From Pseudo-nitzschia pungens (taxonomy: Eukaryota > Bacillariophyta > Bacillariophyceae > Bacillariales > Bacillariaceae): DNA of 64,000 bases. Under the pieces are notes generated by a model. It did no database searches, was not told the DNA's origin, and saw nothing but the letters and a program-made list of their open reading frames with translations. How positions within the stretch are numbered: the stretch's first letter is position 1; the number at the start of each line of letters is the position of its first letter. A program made the translations under genes and the position numbers. The stretch is from assembly GCA_037355855.1 (NCBI GenBank), contig CM074763.1, positions 4,402,001 through 4,466,000 on the forward strand. Reading direction: 5' to 3'. Shown in pieces: positions 1-10,332 of the stretch.

Positions 1-243
1 ACTCAAACGTTTACACACATACCAATTCCGAGCCGGGTGACAAGGGACAATGGGTGACAACACATACAAGTAATGATCAGAAATCCAAATTCCCGGGTAT
101 GATAGGGATTGTTGTCACAAAGCATTCTGCAATTTGCAAAAAATGTTAGTGATAATGACGAAATCAATTAGAACAAGAAACAGCAATGCCCTGCTCCATC
201 ACGGACAGTGACAAGAACCGTAACAACAAAACAATAATGTCGG

Positions 244-1713
244 ATGTCGCTTAAAATAAATAGACTTGGTTGCGACTCATGCTGCAAAAATTTCACGAAG
301 CAAGAACTTTTCCATATTCATCCCTGCCAGCATGCCATTTGTCCCGGGTGCATGGTTAATGGACTACTCATAAAGAGAAGGTTTGAAAAACTGTCATGCC
401 CCGGCTGTTTTGAGCTTTCAACATATCATATTTATCATGGCGAGAAGGTTGACCATGAAGAATACGAAGAGGAGAATGAAATTATCATGGAGAAAGACCC
501 TTTTTGCTACTTTAACTACAAACTATCAAAGGAAGAACAAAAGGGGAAAATACTTGTTGCTGTGATAGATTGATCCATGGAAAGTGCCGACGCCAATCCA
601 CCGGAGTCAATTGTTGCGATGCTTCACCAGGAGAACGGCGCCTTCGAAAAGGGCGACAAGGAAGAAATGATTGATATTCTTATCAAGCTGGGTGTCTATC
701 TCCTTGCAGGAACACAAAGTAAATCAAACGGGGAAAATCCTCGTTCGATGAATCCCCTCCAATGGAAAAGATTGGTATTTCAAGATCAAAGGCTGATCAC
801 CAGATATTTCTACGCATTATGCACAGGACAGCATGATATTGAGACAGATAAGGACAACGCAAGAATTGACCCCAAGGTCAAGGGAAGGATTTTGGCAACT
901 GGTGTTATTGTTGATATCGTACTGAGGCTTGTCGATCACTACAAAACATTTCCATTTCAGGTAATGCTTGGTTGGTTTGTATCTACAATTCCAGGGTCTT
1001 CCACTTTGCAGAAGTTTCTATTGTCGGTACGGCTATCAACTCATAGGACAACGGAACGCAACCAGAGTAGTATTGCTGCTATTGAGAATGTTCAAGAAGG
1101 GTTGAAGCTTGATTCCGGTGGTTTCACATCGGCTCTTTGTGATAATGTTGACTATACTGGCCATGCAGAGAAAGATCACTGGACTCATTTCCTTCTCTCG
1201 AATAACTCCAAAGAAGATATCAAGCACGACGGAGCTTTTCAATGGGAACAAAACAATGGCAAGGATTGGGATACATTAAAAGAAGAAGAAGGAGAAGATG
1301 AACTGGTCAGTTGAGTGTTCGATGTGAATGATGACGACTGGCGTTCCTTCTCAAACTACGAAATGAGGATGATCAACGCAATCAAAAATGCAGATCTGCC
1401 AACTCCAAAAGCTTGTAGAGAGATTGAGGCAATCAAAGATTATGATGGTGTAGGATCTGTTCCTCTCAATCTTGGCAACGCACTGAAGGAACCAACTCAT
1501 CCATATTGGATGAAGCCCATTGATCTTGCCAAGGGGCTTTCTACAAGACTATCATTTTATCAGAGGAACAGACTTTGCATTCAACCACCGTATCATTCGA
1601 ATCTTGGAAAGGCAGAAACTGTGACAGAGCTCACCAAGGCAATGATTCGAACCTGTGATAGATGGATGCCAGAGAATAACCAAACCCAGACTCTTCAAGG
1701 TATGATATACACA
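244..1713 (+). pseudogene. Decayed gene with zinc-finger N terminus, part 1 of 4
   Basis: A single reading frame runs from an ATG at 244 to the LINE insertion point at 1713. It is interrupted only by in-frame TGA codons at 571-573 and 1312-1314, and protein-like sequence continues across both. The first 60 residues hold spaced Cys/His pairs (CDSCC, HPCQH, CPGC, CPGC) that resemble a RING-type or other cross-brace zinc finger. A later segment has the motif ALCDNVDY and an acidic stretch. I do not recognise the family; a transposase or ubiquitin-ligase-like protein are both possible. The frame resumes after the LINE at 4808, after the foldback element at 6983 and after the LTR element at 10203, so this was one gene of well over 900 codons. 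Every part is nonfunctional as it stands. Confidence 0.7.
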
Positions 1714-4700
1714 TCTCCATGGATGGCAATGAGGAAGCACAGATTGCTCATATGAAGTCACAGTCTCAGTCTTTTGGCTCCCAACTCAAGGCTTCCAAGT
1801 GTGAGAAGCGCGCATCCCTCTACACCTTCAAGTATTCTTTCATGAAGTCTGTTGAATACCCCATGCCTGTCACGCAACTTGATGAGGCCACTTGGACTAA
1901 GATCATTCACCCAGCTCTTGTTCCTGTGCTGAATAAAGCAGGGATGTCACGGACATTTCCTAGACATGTGTTCTATGGTCCTTCCCTCTATCAAGGCTTT
2001 GGTTTCATCCATCCATACCTCCTCCAAGAGTTTAGTCATATTGCCACCCTCTTTCAGGAATCTGTCAGGTCCTCACAAACTGGTAGGATTCTCAGGCTAA
2101 CTGCTGAGTCTCTCCGGCTTGAACTTGGACTTCCTCTCCATCTTGGTGTCACACCCTATCATCCTTTTGCTTCATACGTCACTCCCTGCTGGTACAAACA
2201 TGTGTGGAAGTTTTTCTCTGTTCACCCTGTGAGCTTGTTTGAAGACTTCCCAGATCTTCCACTGCTACGTTCCAATGACTGTTATCTCATGCAAGCCTTT
2301 GTCAACTCTGGCTTCAGAGGTGCTGACTTGTCCCTCTTGAATCACATGCGCATGTCCCTCAAGGCTATTTCCCTTGCTGACATTTGTACTCCAGATGGGA
2401 AAAGACTCTCACCCATGGCCTTCCAGCTGACATCCTCCAATCACTTGAGGGATCATCTTGACTGGCCTAGATGTCCTCCATCTTGGCCTCCAGCAGCAAA
2501 GCGCCTATGGACTACGGCTCTTCAGACCTGTTTTCTTCCCCCCTGTCCACCCCCTGCAGCCAGGGCACTGGCTCCTTCTTTTCACCTTGGGCATTGGCTC
2601 TCTCCCCAGACAGCTTCTCTTTGGCCTTGGTTTTTGTCTCCCTCCACCAACAGAATATTCTTCAAAACTTCTACTGGCTGGGCTGTGAGCACCTCCCAAG
2701 GCAGGGGCAGATACAGGGTCACTTCTGAAATCATTCCTGACAAACCAGCCTGTGCTGATGTGCTTGTCTGCCCTGTTATTTGTGGACAAGTTGTACGCTT
2801 TGTTGGGTCCTCAGCCTTTGTTTCCGAACCTCCTGACATGGATCCTCTGGAGTACAATCCATATGATTCTTTTCCAGACTCCCCAGTAGATGCCTTTGAT
2901 GCACTCTGTGCGTCTCCAAGAGTACTTCTCCACAAATATTCCCTACCACAGGCTGGATGTCAGCACCTTGTTGATGCTATTGAGAGTGGTACTGCCAGTG
3001 CTGTATGTGATGGTTCATTTGATCCAGACCTTCTCAGAGGAACTTCTGCTTTCATTCTGTCACCCAATACCTCCACCAAGACTGTTTCATTGTTCCTCAC
3101 TGGCTGTAATTTTGTCAGTGGATCCCCTGAGGATCAATCATCCTATAGGAGTGAACTGGCAGGCATCATTGGGGTTCTCACCTGTTGCACTGCTCTGGTG
3201 AGTCTTTTTGATATTGCTTCTGGCTCTATCACCATTGCTCTGGATGGTGACACAGCTCTCAAACAGGCTGAGGGATCCTGGCCCTTGGTTATTTCCCAGA
3301 AGTCTTTTGATTATGTTTATGTCATCAGAAACATGATTTCTGCCCTGCCAATCTCTGTGCACTTTCAGTGGGTTCAGGGCCATCAAGCTGGAATCTTTCT
3401 TGATTGGTGGGCCCTTCGCAATCATCAGGTTGACAGCATGGCCAAGGCATTTCTCTCTGTCCATAGAGTTTCTGCCCATCACTATCCCAGACTTGTGTTT
3501 GAGCCCTGGGCTTTTTCTCTCAATGGATGCAAGTGTTCAAGGTTTGATCAGAATGCTTTGCATGTTGCCATTTCGGGTCCTCCTCTTCTTCAATGTTGGC
3601 AGACCCACCATGATATCCCCATTCCACAACCTGTTTTGAGTTCCATCCATTGGTGTGCCCATCTGTCTGCCTTCAAGCGTCTACCTCCTGGCATGCAAAG
3701 GTGGTTTGTCAAATTTGCTTCTGGCAGTATTGGTGTTGGCAACCAACTACTTCACTACCAGTATCAGGATCACTCCAGGTGTCCCTTGTGTGATGCAGAC
3801 AACGAGAAGGTTTCTCATGTGCTCTCCTGCAAGGATCCTGGGGCTGTCAGGCACAGTGTGTTTGCCTTCACGGGACCCCTGCAGAAGCGGCTTGAAGTTG
3901 AACAAACTGATCCATCATTGGTTGTTGCCATTGTGGATCTCCTCACCAGAGTTCGGAAGGGCCAGAACATTTATCCATCATCCTACTCACTTGCAATTGC
4001 GTCTGCTGTCAGAGCACAGAGGACTATTGGTTGGCACAACTGGATCCTTGGTAGGTGGTCTCCTCGCTGGTACCAAATCCAGGCTGACTACTACTCCCAC
4101 ATTGGAAGCAAGCGCTCTCCCAAACGCTGGGCTACAGCTATCATCCATCAGTTCTTTCTTACCTCCTGGGATCTTTGGACCTATAGGAATGAACGACTCC
4201 ATGGTCCTGGGGGTACCCTTGATGCTGAACAACACCAATCTCTTGATGCTTCCATCACCTCTGAATTGGCAATTGGTGCAGCTGGTGCACTTCCCCAGTC
4301 ACACTCCCTTTTACAAACCCCTTTCCAAGTCCTACAAGGTTACACCCTGACTGCCAAGCGGCAGTGGCTTGCAACCATCCACCTTGCCAGGAAGCAGTAT
4401 GCAGCACCTGTCCAACCAGTGCAGCCATATCAACGCGAGGCAGCTCTCCTCAGAGCCTGGCTTACTGGACCTCAGGGTTGATTACACTTTGTACCTTGGT
4501 TTTGTCTTCTGTTCCTGCTTCTCATCCTGTCCCATACCTTTTGATACTGGTTCTTATCCCACTATCTCCCTTCCCATCTCATTTTCTCTCAAGTCCCTAT
4601 TTTGTGGGACTTGTTTTGTTCCTTTCCCTGTCTGATGTTCAAGGTTTGTTTGAAAAATTTGTCGTTCTACCACTTGGGGTCCTGACTCTATGATGGAGGC

Positions 4701-4785
4701 GACGTTAAAGTCTGGTTACAGACTGAGTAATTTAGTTTCACCTTTGGTGATTAAAGTTATTTAAATACGTATATTATTATTATTA
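1714..4785 (+). mobile_element. 5'-truncated APE-type LINE with 22-bp target site duplication
   Basis: The insertion is bounded by an exact 22-bp direct repeat at 1692-1713 and 4786-4807 and ends in an (ATT)n tail, the hallmark of target-primed reverse transcription. It carries the last two thirds of ORF2 and a roughly 300-bp 3' UTR. It is nearly identical to the long copy at 52659-62322 but truncated at its 5' end within ORF2. The 3' UTR has two short hairpins: the 14-mer GTCTGGTTACAGAC (4710-4723) and TCACCTTTGGTGA (4738-4750). It retains the RNase H region that the long copy lacks. It splits the pseudogene at 244-10332. Confidence 0.93.
1719..4481 (+). CDS. LINE ORF2 C-terminal part: RNase H and zinc knuckle (partial)
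   Basis: This is 920 codons open to the stop at 4479-4481. The first ATG is internal, because the element is 5' truncated and the endonuclease and RT core are missing. An RNase H domain is visible at about residues 425-575: Asp in VCDGSFDP, Glu in YRSELAG, Asp in IALDGDTALK and Asp in HQVDSMAKA, the expected D-E-D-D order. At about residues 690-705 a CPLCD...H...C zinc knuckle is typical of the C terminus of APE LINEs. RNase H of this type is known from the I, Tad and Ambal-like LINE clades; I cannot assign the clade. The ORF shows no obvious decay, but it has no promoter or start of its own. Confidence 0.85.
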   Translation: MDGNEEAQIAHMKSQSQSFGSQLKASKCEKRASLYTFKYSFMKSVEYPMPVTQLDEATWTKIIHPALVPVLNKAGMSRTFPRHVFYGPSLYQGFGFIHPYLLQEFSHIATLFQESVRSSQTGRILRLTAESLRLELGLPLHLGVTPYHPFASYVTPCWYKHVWKFFSVHPVSLFEDFPDLPLLRSNDCYLMQAFVNSGFRGADLSLLNHMRMSLKAISLADICTPDGKRLSPMAFQLTSSNHLRDHLDWPRCPPSWPPAAKRLWTTALQTCFLPPCPPPAARALAPSFHLGHWLSPQTASLWPWFLSPSTNRIFFKTSTGWAVSTSQGRGRYRVTSEIIPDKPACADVLVCPVICGQVVRFVGSSAFVSEPPDMDPLEYNPYDSFPDSPVDAFDALCASPRVLLHKYSLPQAGCQHLVDAIESGTASAVCDGSFDPDLLRGTSAFILSPNTSTKTVSLFLTGCNFVSGSPEDQSSYRSELAGIIGVLTCCTALVSLFDIASGSITIALDGDTALKQAEGSWPLVISQKSFDYVYVIRNMISALPISVHFQWVQGHQAGIFLDWWALRNHQVDSMAKAFLSVHRVSAHHYPRLVFEPWAFSLNGCKCSRFDQNALHVAISGPPLLQCWQTHHDIPIPQPVLSSIHWCAHLSAFKRLPPGMQRWFVKFASGSIGVGNQLLHYQYQDHSRCPLCDADNEKVSHVLSCKDPGAVRHSVFAFTGPLQKRLEVEQTDPSLVVAIVDLLTRVRKGQNIYPSSYSLAIASAVRAQRTIGWHNWILGRWSPRWYQIQADYYSHIGSKRSPKRWATAIIHQFFLTSWDLWTYRNERLHGPGGTLDAEQHQSLDASITSELAIGAAGALPQSHSLLQTPFQVLQGYTLTAKRQWLATIHLARKQYAAPVQPVQPYQREAALLRAWLTGPQG

Positions 4786-4807
4786 TCTTCAAGGTATGAT
4801 ATACACA

Positions 4808-5878
4808 ATTTGCCCCAATGGCGGACCAGTGGAACTTTTTCTAAGAAAAAGAGAGGAAATGGAACGTGACGGAGACCAGAGATTTGCAAAGGTTGAGTTG
4901 TTTTCCATGTCTTTTCACCTGATGATCAACTTGCTTCGAAACCTTAATGGGAAACACAGTAGGGAAGCATTCATTGCCTTCAATCGTTGATGGCGTACAT
5001 CTTCTCAACGACTAGATTGGGCACTTGCATGCCCGGATCCAAAAGATATTTTCAACGAGCTCTTTCAGTACAAAGTTGCCATGATACGAAACCTCTGTGA
5101 CAACGTTACAATGGAATCATTGCCGAGAGCTATCAATGATCATATTATTCAACGAGCTATAGATTATCCAATCTGCCTCATGTTCCTGATCCACTTGAAG
5201 TTCACTACGGTAATACTTATGTTAAGAGATTGTTCAAGGTCTGGAGATCACGGAGATATTCCATAGTATTTGACTTGTCTTCGGTACCTCATTCGATTGG
5301 AGGCAATTTCGAATGCACCCAAGTATATACATATGAACATGCATTTCCTGAAATGGTATGAGTGTGCAAGTACATGCCTAAAGAATATTTTCAAGCACTA
5401 TTTATTCACAAAAGTTACAACCAATGGGGAGTTAATGCCATCAGACCTCTGCATGGAAAAGCACATCGGAGACATTCGATACATGTATGGGAAAAAAATG
5501 TTTAAAGGTATGATCGCCAGGTTTATGACCGAGGTTCCAACATTGGACAAGACAATGAATTGTTACCATGGGACGGTGTTTGATGAAGAATCAACAGAGA
5601 ATCCGCTTGATTACAATCATAGACGTTACACTCTTGGAGAGGTGTACGTGAAGACTTACAATTATGCCGCAAGTTTGAATCTTTGGGGAACGGGTCCACC
5701 AAATATAGTTGACAATGAAAATCTCATTAGTCTTTCAAAGCAAACACCTATTTTGACTGCCATTCTAGGGTCTTGGACTGAATCAGGAAGACGGGTTAAA
5801 GAATATTGTAAAGGGAACAATCCAAAATTGCACTGCTTCCGATCAAATGCCGGTCAGCTTGAAGAAGACGTCACAACA
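4808..5878 (+). pseudogene. Decayed zinc-finger gene, part 2 of 4
   Basis: This is the continuation of the frame broken at 1713. Joining across one TSD copy restores a continuous reading frame. It contains in-frame stops TGA at 4988-4990 and TAG at 5264-5266, with coding-like sequence on both sides. No domain is recognised. The segment ends where the terminal inverted repeat of the foldback element begins, about 5879. Confidence 0.65.
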
Positions 5879-6982
5879 GGAACATTATGGAAAAAAGTTT
5901 TTTTGAGAAAAATTTCCATATTCATGCACGTAAAATTGATGTAATTTTTAACGGCTGTTTTTTGTTGAATATCCACTTTAACGGCTGTACGAGTACGCAG
6001 AGTGTCCTCAAAACTGTCCTCAAAACTGTCCTCAAAACTGTCCTCAAAAAGTGTCCTCAACGATTTTGTCCTCAACAGACTGTCCTCAACCAAGGCTCTG
6101 CTCAGAGACAATGCGAAGCGCAAGGAACATACCTTCCAACCCAATGAAAAGGTATGGATACAAGAACCAGATCCAGACAAACTACAGCCTCGCAAGACAG
6201 GACCATTCACTATTTCTCAAGTCCACGCAAATGGCACTGTTAAGATCCAAAGGGCTCCATCGATCGTTGAAACAGTCAACGTCCGAAAATTGACCCCTTA
6301 CAGGGAACCAACGGGCCAATCCGAGTCTTCGAACAGCTCAGCAATCCACTGGTCAGCCTAAGTATCGAATTCATTCAATCATGAGGCACTATGTGACGGG
6401 CTAGCGTAGCTAGCACGAGTCACGATTAGATAATTAACTGAATCCCACATACGAGCTGACCGGTGTTTGAATACAAATATTCAAACTGTACGCCGGACGC
6501 TCCAGCCATGTATGTGTGCCAATATTCAAAACAGTAGTTAGGCACGCTCGTGTATATTCAAACGATCACACGAAAACCGAAACGCTCTCTTAAGAGTTAA
6601 CAATTAGTCACAATTTTCATACCACTCCGAAATTCTACTCTAGACCGTAACACCATTATGTCCTCAACAATTATGTCCTCAACGTTTTGTCCTCAACCTC
6701 AACGTTGAAGTCATAGAGGTTGAGGACAAAACGTTGAGGACATAATTGTTGAGGACATAATGGTTGAGGACAGTCTGTTGAGGACAAAATCGTTGAGGAC
6801 ACATTTTGAGGACAATCGTTTTTTGAGGACCAAGATGACGGTTGAAGACCGTTAAATTATGGTCACTCTTCCTTAATTATTAAAAATATAGAAGAGCCGT
6901 TATTGCCCTAAGATTTTTTTGAGAGTAGTCACGTGCATGAAAATGGAAATTTTCCAGAAAAGTTTTTTTTCCATAATGTTCC
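5879..6982. mobile_element. Foldback (long inverted-repeat) element interrupting the gene
   Basis: The two ends are reverse complements: GGAACATTATGG at 5879-5890 against CCATAATGTTCC at 6971-6982, and the match continues with gaps for about 60 bp. Inside, the left arm is a run of GTCCTCAA units (from about 6002) and the right arm is a run of TTGAGGAC units (to about 6825), so the element can fold into a long hairpin. The apex of the hairpin is near 6706-6717. The left arm is interrupted by a gypsy fragment at 6102-6652; without it the arms pair almost perfectly. No clear TSD and no ORF, so the superfamily is unknown. Confidence 0.75.
6102..6652 (+). mobile_element. Gypsy family A fragment: pol 3' end plus one LTR, inside foldback arm
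   Basis: 6102-6361 encodes the integrase C-terminal region in the plus frame (QEPDPDKLQPRKTGPF, NVRKLTPYREP), the same segment seen at 13811-14245 and 33068. It is followed by one LTR at 6392-6652, TGTGACGGG to GACCGTAACA, related to the family A LTRs. There is no 5' LTR, gag, RT or long TSD. Removing it rejoins the two halves of the foldback arm (CTCAACC to ATTATG), so it arrived after the foldback element. It may be a 5'-truncated insertion of a gypsy transcript. Confidence 0.75.
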
Positions 6983-7162
6983 AGATTTCACCAAGTCAAC
7001 TTCCATTGATTTCGAGGAGCTAAAAGGTCTCGGCAGAAAGTTTCAGAAAGGAGAGATTGTAGATGAAATCAATTCAATAAAGAATTTCATGGACGACAAA
7101 GAGCTTTATTTCCTAGACATTGGTCAAGTGAATGCGAATGATAAGAAGGATAAGCTCCTCAA
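6983..7162 (+). pseudogene. Decayed zinc-finger gene, part 3 of 4
   Basis: The frame is open from the end of the foldback element up to the LTR insertion and reads as a charged, ordinary protein. It ends at the TSD CTCAA (7158-7162) of the element at 7163-10202 and resumes after it at 10208. No domain is recognised. Confidence 0.6.
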
Positions 7163-7471
7163 TGTAACACTCTAGGGTAGAATTAGATGGAGTGGTACGC
7201 GATAGAGGTATTTTAATAAAGAATAATTATAAAATTGTGAATGGTTGAATACTTTACGAGATGGGAATGATTTCTTGAGTATGGGATGAATGAGCGATCG
7301 AAGATTATCAGCGAGTCATAAGACTCTTGATATTATCTTGATACTTGAATATCGAACTGTAAGTATATATATACTGAACATACATACCTGAATACCACAT
7401 ATATTGGAGTACATGCGGGATTCAATAATCATTTAGAGACTATCGTAGGATCGTAACATTAACATGTTACA
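7163..7471 (-). repeat. 3' LTR of gag-only gypsy element
   Basis: 309 bp, TGTAAC...GTTACA, matching 9894-10202. The 5-bp TSD CTCAA lies just outside at 7158-7162. Confidence 0.92.
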
Positions 7472-7876
7472 TAGTGCCCCAATGATTAGGTGAAGTTTGC
7501 ATGTGGTTCAATACAATAGGTTCAGAGTTGTAGTTCAGTACAATACGGAAAAGAGATATGCTTGTTCGGAGAACCGGTTGAAGATGATGATATATGCCAT
7601 TTCAAATATTCTGAAGATATATGGTAATGTAGATCGAAGTGGGATTGAAGAAGGTTCTTTGTGATACTCAAAAAGTTGTAGATTTGTTTCTTGTTCTTTG
7701 AAATGGTTGGAGTTTTATAACGACGTGTTGTTCAAAATAGAAAAAAGAGTTGAAGAAAATTCTTTTCCTCCCCCAACTGTGATGGACCTCCCGGGGTAGT
7801 GGAGCTGAGTTTGTCAATTTGGTTGATTTGATATCGATTGCTCTTTTAGGCATAAAAACACCTCCTGTAATAGGAG

Positions 7877-8593
7877 TTAGGTAGGTGAAAAGCCGAGCGT
7901 TGGATGTGTTGCTTGCCGTATCTGCGATTGTACCGAGGCATGTTTAAGGCAGAGAGGGGACGCATTGTTAGTGTTGTATTGAATTACATTCTTAATGCGC
8001 TCGCGATTTGCCGTATACTTTGTCCGGTCTTTTGTTTTGGGTGTTCTTTGCAGCAGTCTACTGGAGTTTTGAATTTTGTAACTCCAGAGCACCTCTGTGG
8101 GTGTAGAATATGGATTTCGTGGGATTGCTCGATTATTTTTTTGGAGCTCCCTGTGGACTTTTTGTTTGTCCGGAACAAGGTTGGCCTTGTTATTGCTGCT
8201 GTACCCTTTATTTTGTTTTGCGTCTGTACCCTTTATCGATATCGATATTGTCGATTCGATTGATTGATTCTTTTGGCATAAGCGTCTGTACCCTTTGCAA
8301 TTAGTTCGCGTCCGAACCAATCTGCGTCCAGATCTTTTATTGCTGTGATTCTTCATTTGTTTAGTTGCCATAACTGAATCTTTTATTTTATTTGGTTGAT
8401 TGTTGCCGTCACTTGTGGATCGGACTGAGCGCTTTGTATAGTTCGAACAATTTGTTTGCAACAGGGCTCATCTCTGTAGGTTCCTTCCCTCCTTTCTGGG
8501 GGTTCTCCTCCATGCGTCTTCCCAGTCAGCAGGGCTGAGCTGGCATCCAGGTCCAGGGGAGCTGGAGGCACAGTGCTGTATTGTTGTTTGGTA
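7877..8593 (-). pseudogene. Degraded 5' stub of gypsy pol
   Basis: Short frames on the minus strand match the start of the family A pol at 36847-36400: LDLDASSALLTGKTHGGEPP here against ELDASTALLSGMTHGGDLP there, and farther on HRGALELQNSKLQ against KGGALEQNYLKLL. The frame changes several times and contains stops, including a TAG after SKLQ. Similarity fades before the protease, and 7472-7876 holds no coding sequence. The core of pol appears to have been deleted. Confidence 0.65.
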
Positions 8594-9703
8594 TCACCGG
8601 GCTGGGTAAGCCGGCGTGGTAATCGGTTGCCGTCGAAAGCGAGGCGGTTTGGGTTTGAAGATAATGGTACCTTCGATGGTTCTTTCAAGTGTTCCGTCAT
8701 GTTGGGCGCAGTATGGTTCCATAGCGCGTTTCATGTGGGCTTGGAAGGATTCATTGGAAGCAGTGCTTCCAGTTTCATTGCTAGGAGCCGTAGCAGTGCT
8801 GTTGTTGCTGCTTTTGCTCCTTTTGGAATATCTGTTCTTTGGACATTCGGACCAATCGTGATCATGTCCGGGGATCCTGCAGGGATTATTATATTTTCTT
8901 TTGCCACTGGATGGCTCTTGCTCTTCTTCAGCGTCGCTGTCACTGTCCGAATTAGAGCTGGTGGTGCTGTCGATGCTTTCAGCGTCCGAATCAGAGCTGT
9001 TGTTGTCGCTGTCGATGCTTTCATTTGAGTGAGCGCTTGACGCTTTTCTTTTTGCTTGACGTTCTAAACAGCTCATGTGGTCCACTATAAATTGTACAGT
9101 GGTATCCTCTTGGATTTCTTGGTGGATTAGACCATAGCTGTTGATCCATTTGCTTGGGAAGCTATGTAGCAGAATGGTCTTGGCTTCTGTTGGTGATAGG
9201 TCAGTTCCATGTCCTTGGAGTTTCTTGGTATATTTGAAGAGGATTAGCATTCGGTCTGCATGGTCTTTACAAGAGACGTTGCTTGGTTTCTTGCATTTGG
9301 AGCTGCGAAGGTAAGTGTGCATGATATCTTTGGCGTCTGTCGCATTGCAATTATCTTGCTTGATAAAGTCAATAATTGCTTGCTTGTATCCATTCAGCGT
9401 TAGTGGATATCGACGTTGGTTGTTTGTTAAGTCTGTCCATTTTGTTTGAGTGTCAACAGAGAGAGATCGATTGAAGTGAGCAATGTATGTGTTGACTGGT
9501 AGACTTAGAAGCTTTGCGGCGTTCCTGAAGGCTTCTTCAACAAATAGGAATTCTTCTAGACCTCCTTTGTTGGTGAATAGAGGGATCTTCATGCTGTCTT
9601 GTCGTCCATTGGCATGTGTGATGGAGAGCTTGGTGAGCTTTGGCTTGCTCCTCTTGAATGAAGGGATGTAGTTGATTGGAGGATCTCTGTAAAGTCCTGC
9701 CAT
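8594..9703 (-). CDS. gag: Gypsy gag (capsid/nucleocapsid), intact
   Basis: 369 codons from the ATG at 9703. The N terminus MAGLYRDPP matches the family A gag at 39935. A capsid-like central part is followed by a Ser/Asp-rich acidic stretch (about residues 220-265) and a short CHHC knuckle, CRIPGHDHDWSECPKN, at about residue 280; the same knuckle is found at about 37080 in the other family A element. The ORF ends in TGA at 8594-8596. It is intact even though pol is missing, which fits a gag-only element that still moves. Confidence 0.85.
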   Translation of the reverse strand: MAGLYRDPPINYIPSFKRSKPKLTKLSITHANGRQDSMKIPLFTNKGGLEEFLFVEEAFRNAAKLLSLPVNTYIAHFNRSLSVDTQTKWTDLTNNQRRYPLTLNGYKQAIIDFIKQDNCNATDAKDIMHTYLRSSKCKKPSNVSCKDHADRMLILFKYTKKLQGHGTDLSPTEAKTILLHSFPSKWINSYGLIHQEIQEDTTVQFIVDHMSCLERQAKRKASSAHSNESIDSDNNSSDSDAESIDSTTSSNSDSDSDAEEEQEPSSGKRKYNNPCRIPGHDHDWSECPKNRYSKRSKSSNNSTATAPSNETGSTASNESFQAHMKRAMEPYCAQHDGTLERTIEGTIIFKPKPPRFRRQPITTPAYPAR

Positions 9704-9881
9704 GGTTGATTCGTATGGTTCGGTCGATTCGGTGTTCGATCGTTCGTGTCGATCGATTCGTAGATTCCGATCGATGTCTTCCGTAGTTCTTGCTTGTCAA
9801 GGTATTTATGTATACCTGTTGTTTAGGATAAAGATTGTTTTGGATTCAGTACTGAGTTCTTGTCTTCTACTTTCAAGCGGA

Positions 9882-9893
9882 CAGTAATTACTG
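9882..9893. promoter_or_regulatory. Palindrome at the primer-binding position
   Basis: CAGTAATTACTG is a perfect 12-bp palindrome (14 bp with the adjacent bases) directly next to the inner edge of the 5' LTR, where the primer-binding site should be. The same sequence is at 40069-40080 in the other family A element. It does not look like the complement of a tRNA 3' end, which normally gives a site starting TGG. Confidence 0.6.
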
Positions 9894-10202
9894 TGTAACA
9901 CTCTAGGGTAGAATTAGATGGAGTGGTACGCGATAGAGGTATTTTAATAAAGAATAATTATAAAATTGTGAATGGTTGAATACTTTACGAGATGGGAATG
10001 ATTTCTTGAGTATGGGATGAATGAGCGATCGAAGATTATCAGCGAGTCATAAGACTCTTGATATTATCTTGATACTTGAATATCGAACTGTAAGTATATA
10101 TATACTGAACATACATACCTGAATACCACATATATTGGAGTACATGCGGGATTCAATAATCATTTAGAGACTATCGTAGGATCGTAACATTAACATGTTA
10201 CA
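9894..10202 (-). repeat. 5' LTR of gag-only gypsy element
   Basis: 309 bp, matching 7163-7471; outer TSD CTCAA at 10203-10207. Confidence 0.92.
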
Positions 10203-10332
10203 CTCAAAGCATTAGTTACTGCCCAAAAAATATACTTCGAGGAGTACCCAGATGCTTTGGAGGAAAGAAAAGAAGCCTGCAAAGGAATGATGCAATCGCA
10301 ACTGACATATGATGCAATCGCAACTGACATAT
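10203..10332 (+). pseudogene. Decayed zinc-finger gene, part 4 of 4 (3' end)
   Basis: With one TSD copy removed, the frame from 7157 continues through KALVTAQKIYFEEYPDALEE to a TGA near 10330-10332. The final codons run into the tandem repeat at 10288-10432, so the true C terminus is uncertain. Confidence 0.6.

Larger units (their letters stand above)
7163..10202 (-). mobile_element. Non-autonomous gypsy family A element carrying gag only (TR-GAG type)
   Basis: Two 309-bp LTRs (7163-7471 and 9894-10202), which look identical base for base, are flanked by the 5-bp TSD CTCAA (7158-7162 and 10203-10207). Between them, on the minus strand, lie an intact gag ORF and a degraded stub of the 5' end of pol. 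Protease, RT, RNase H and integrase are absent. Identical LTRs mean a recent insertion, so enzymes must have been supplied in trans, plausibly by a full element such as 32577-40391. It interrupts the decayed gene of 244-10332. Confidence 0.92.

Noticed and set aside
571..5266. UGA read as an amino acid (alternative genetic code or selenocysteine) in the 244-10332 gene
   Set aside because: A TAG is also present, the stops follow the CGA-to-TGA pattern, and intact genes in the window end in TGA, TAG and TAA. No selenocysteine insertion element was evident.
5879..6982. Foldback element as a rearranged piece of the host gene
   Set aside because: Its GTCCTCAA repeat arms are noncoding and mirror-symmetric, unlike the flanking gene, although the outermost bases could partly derive from the gene.
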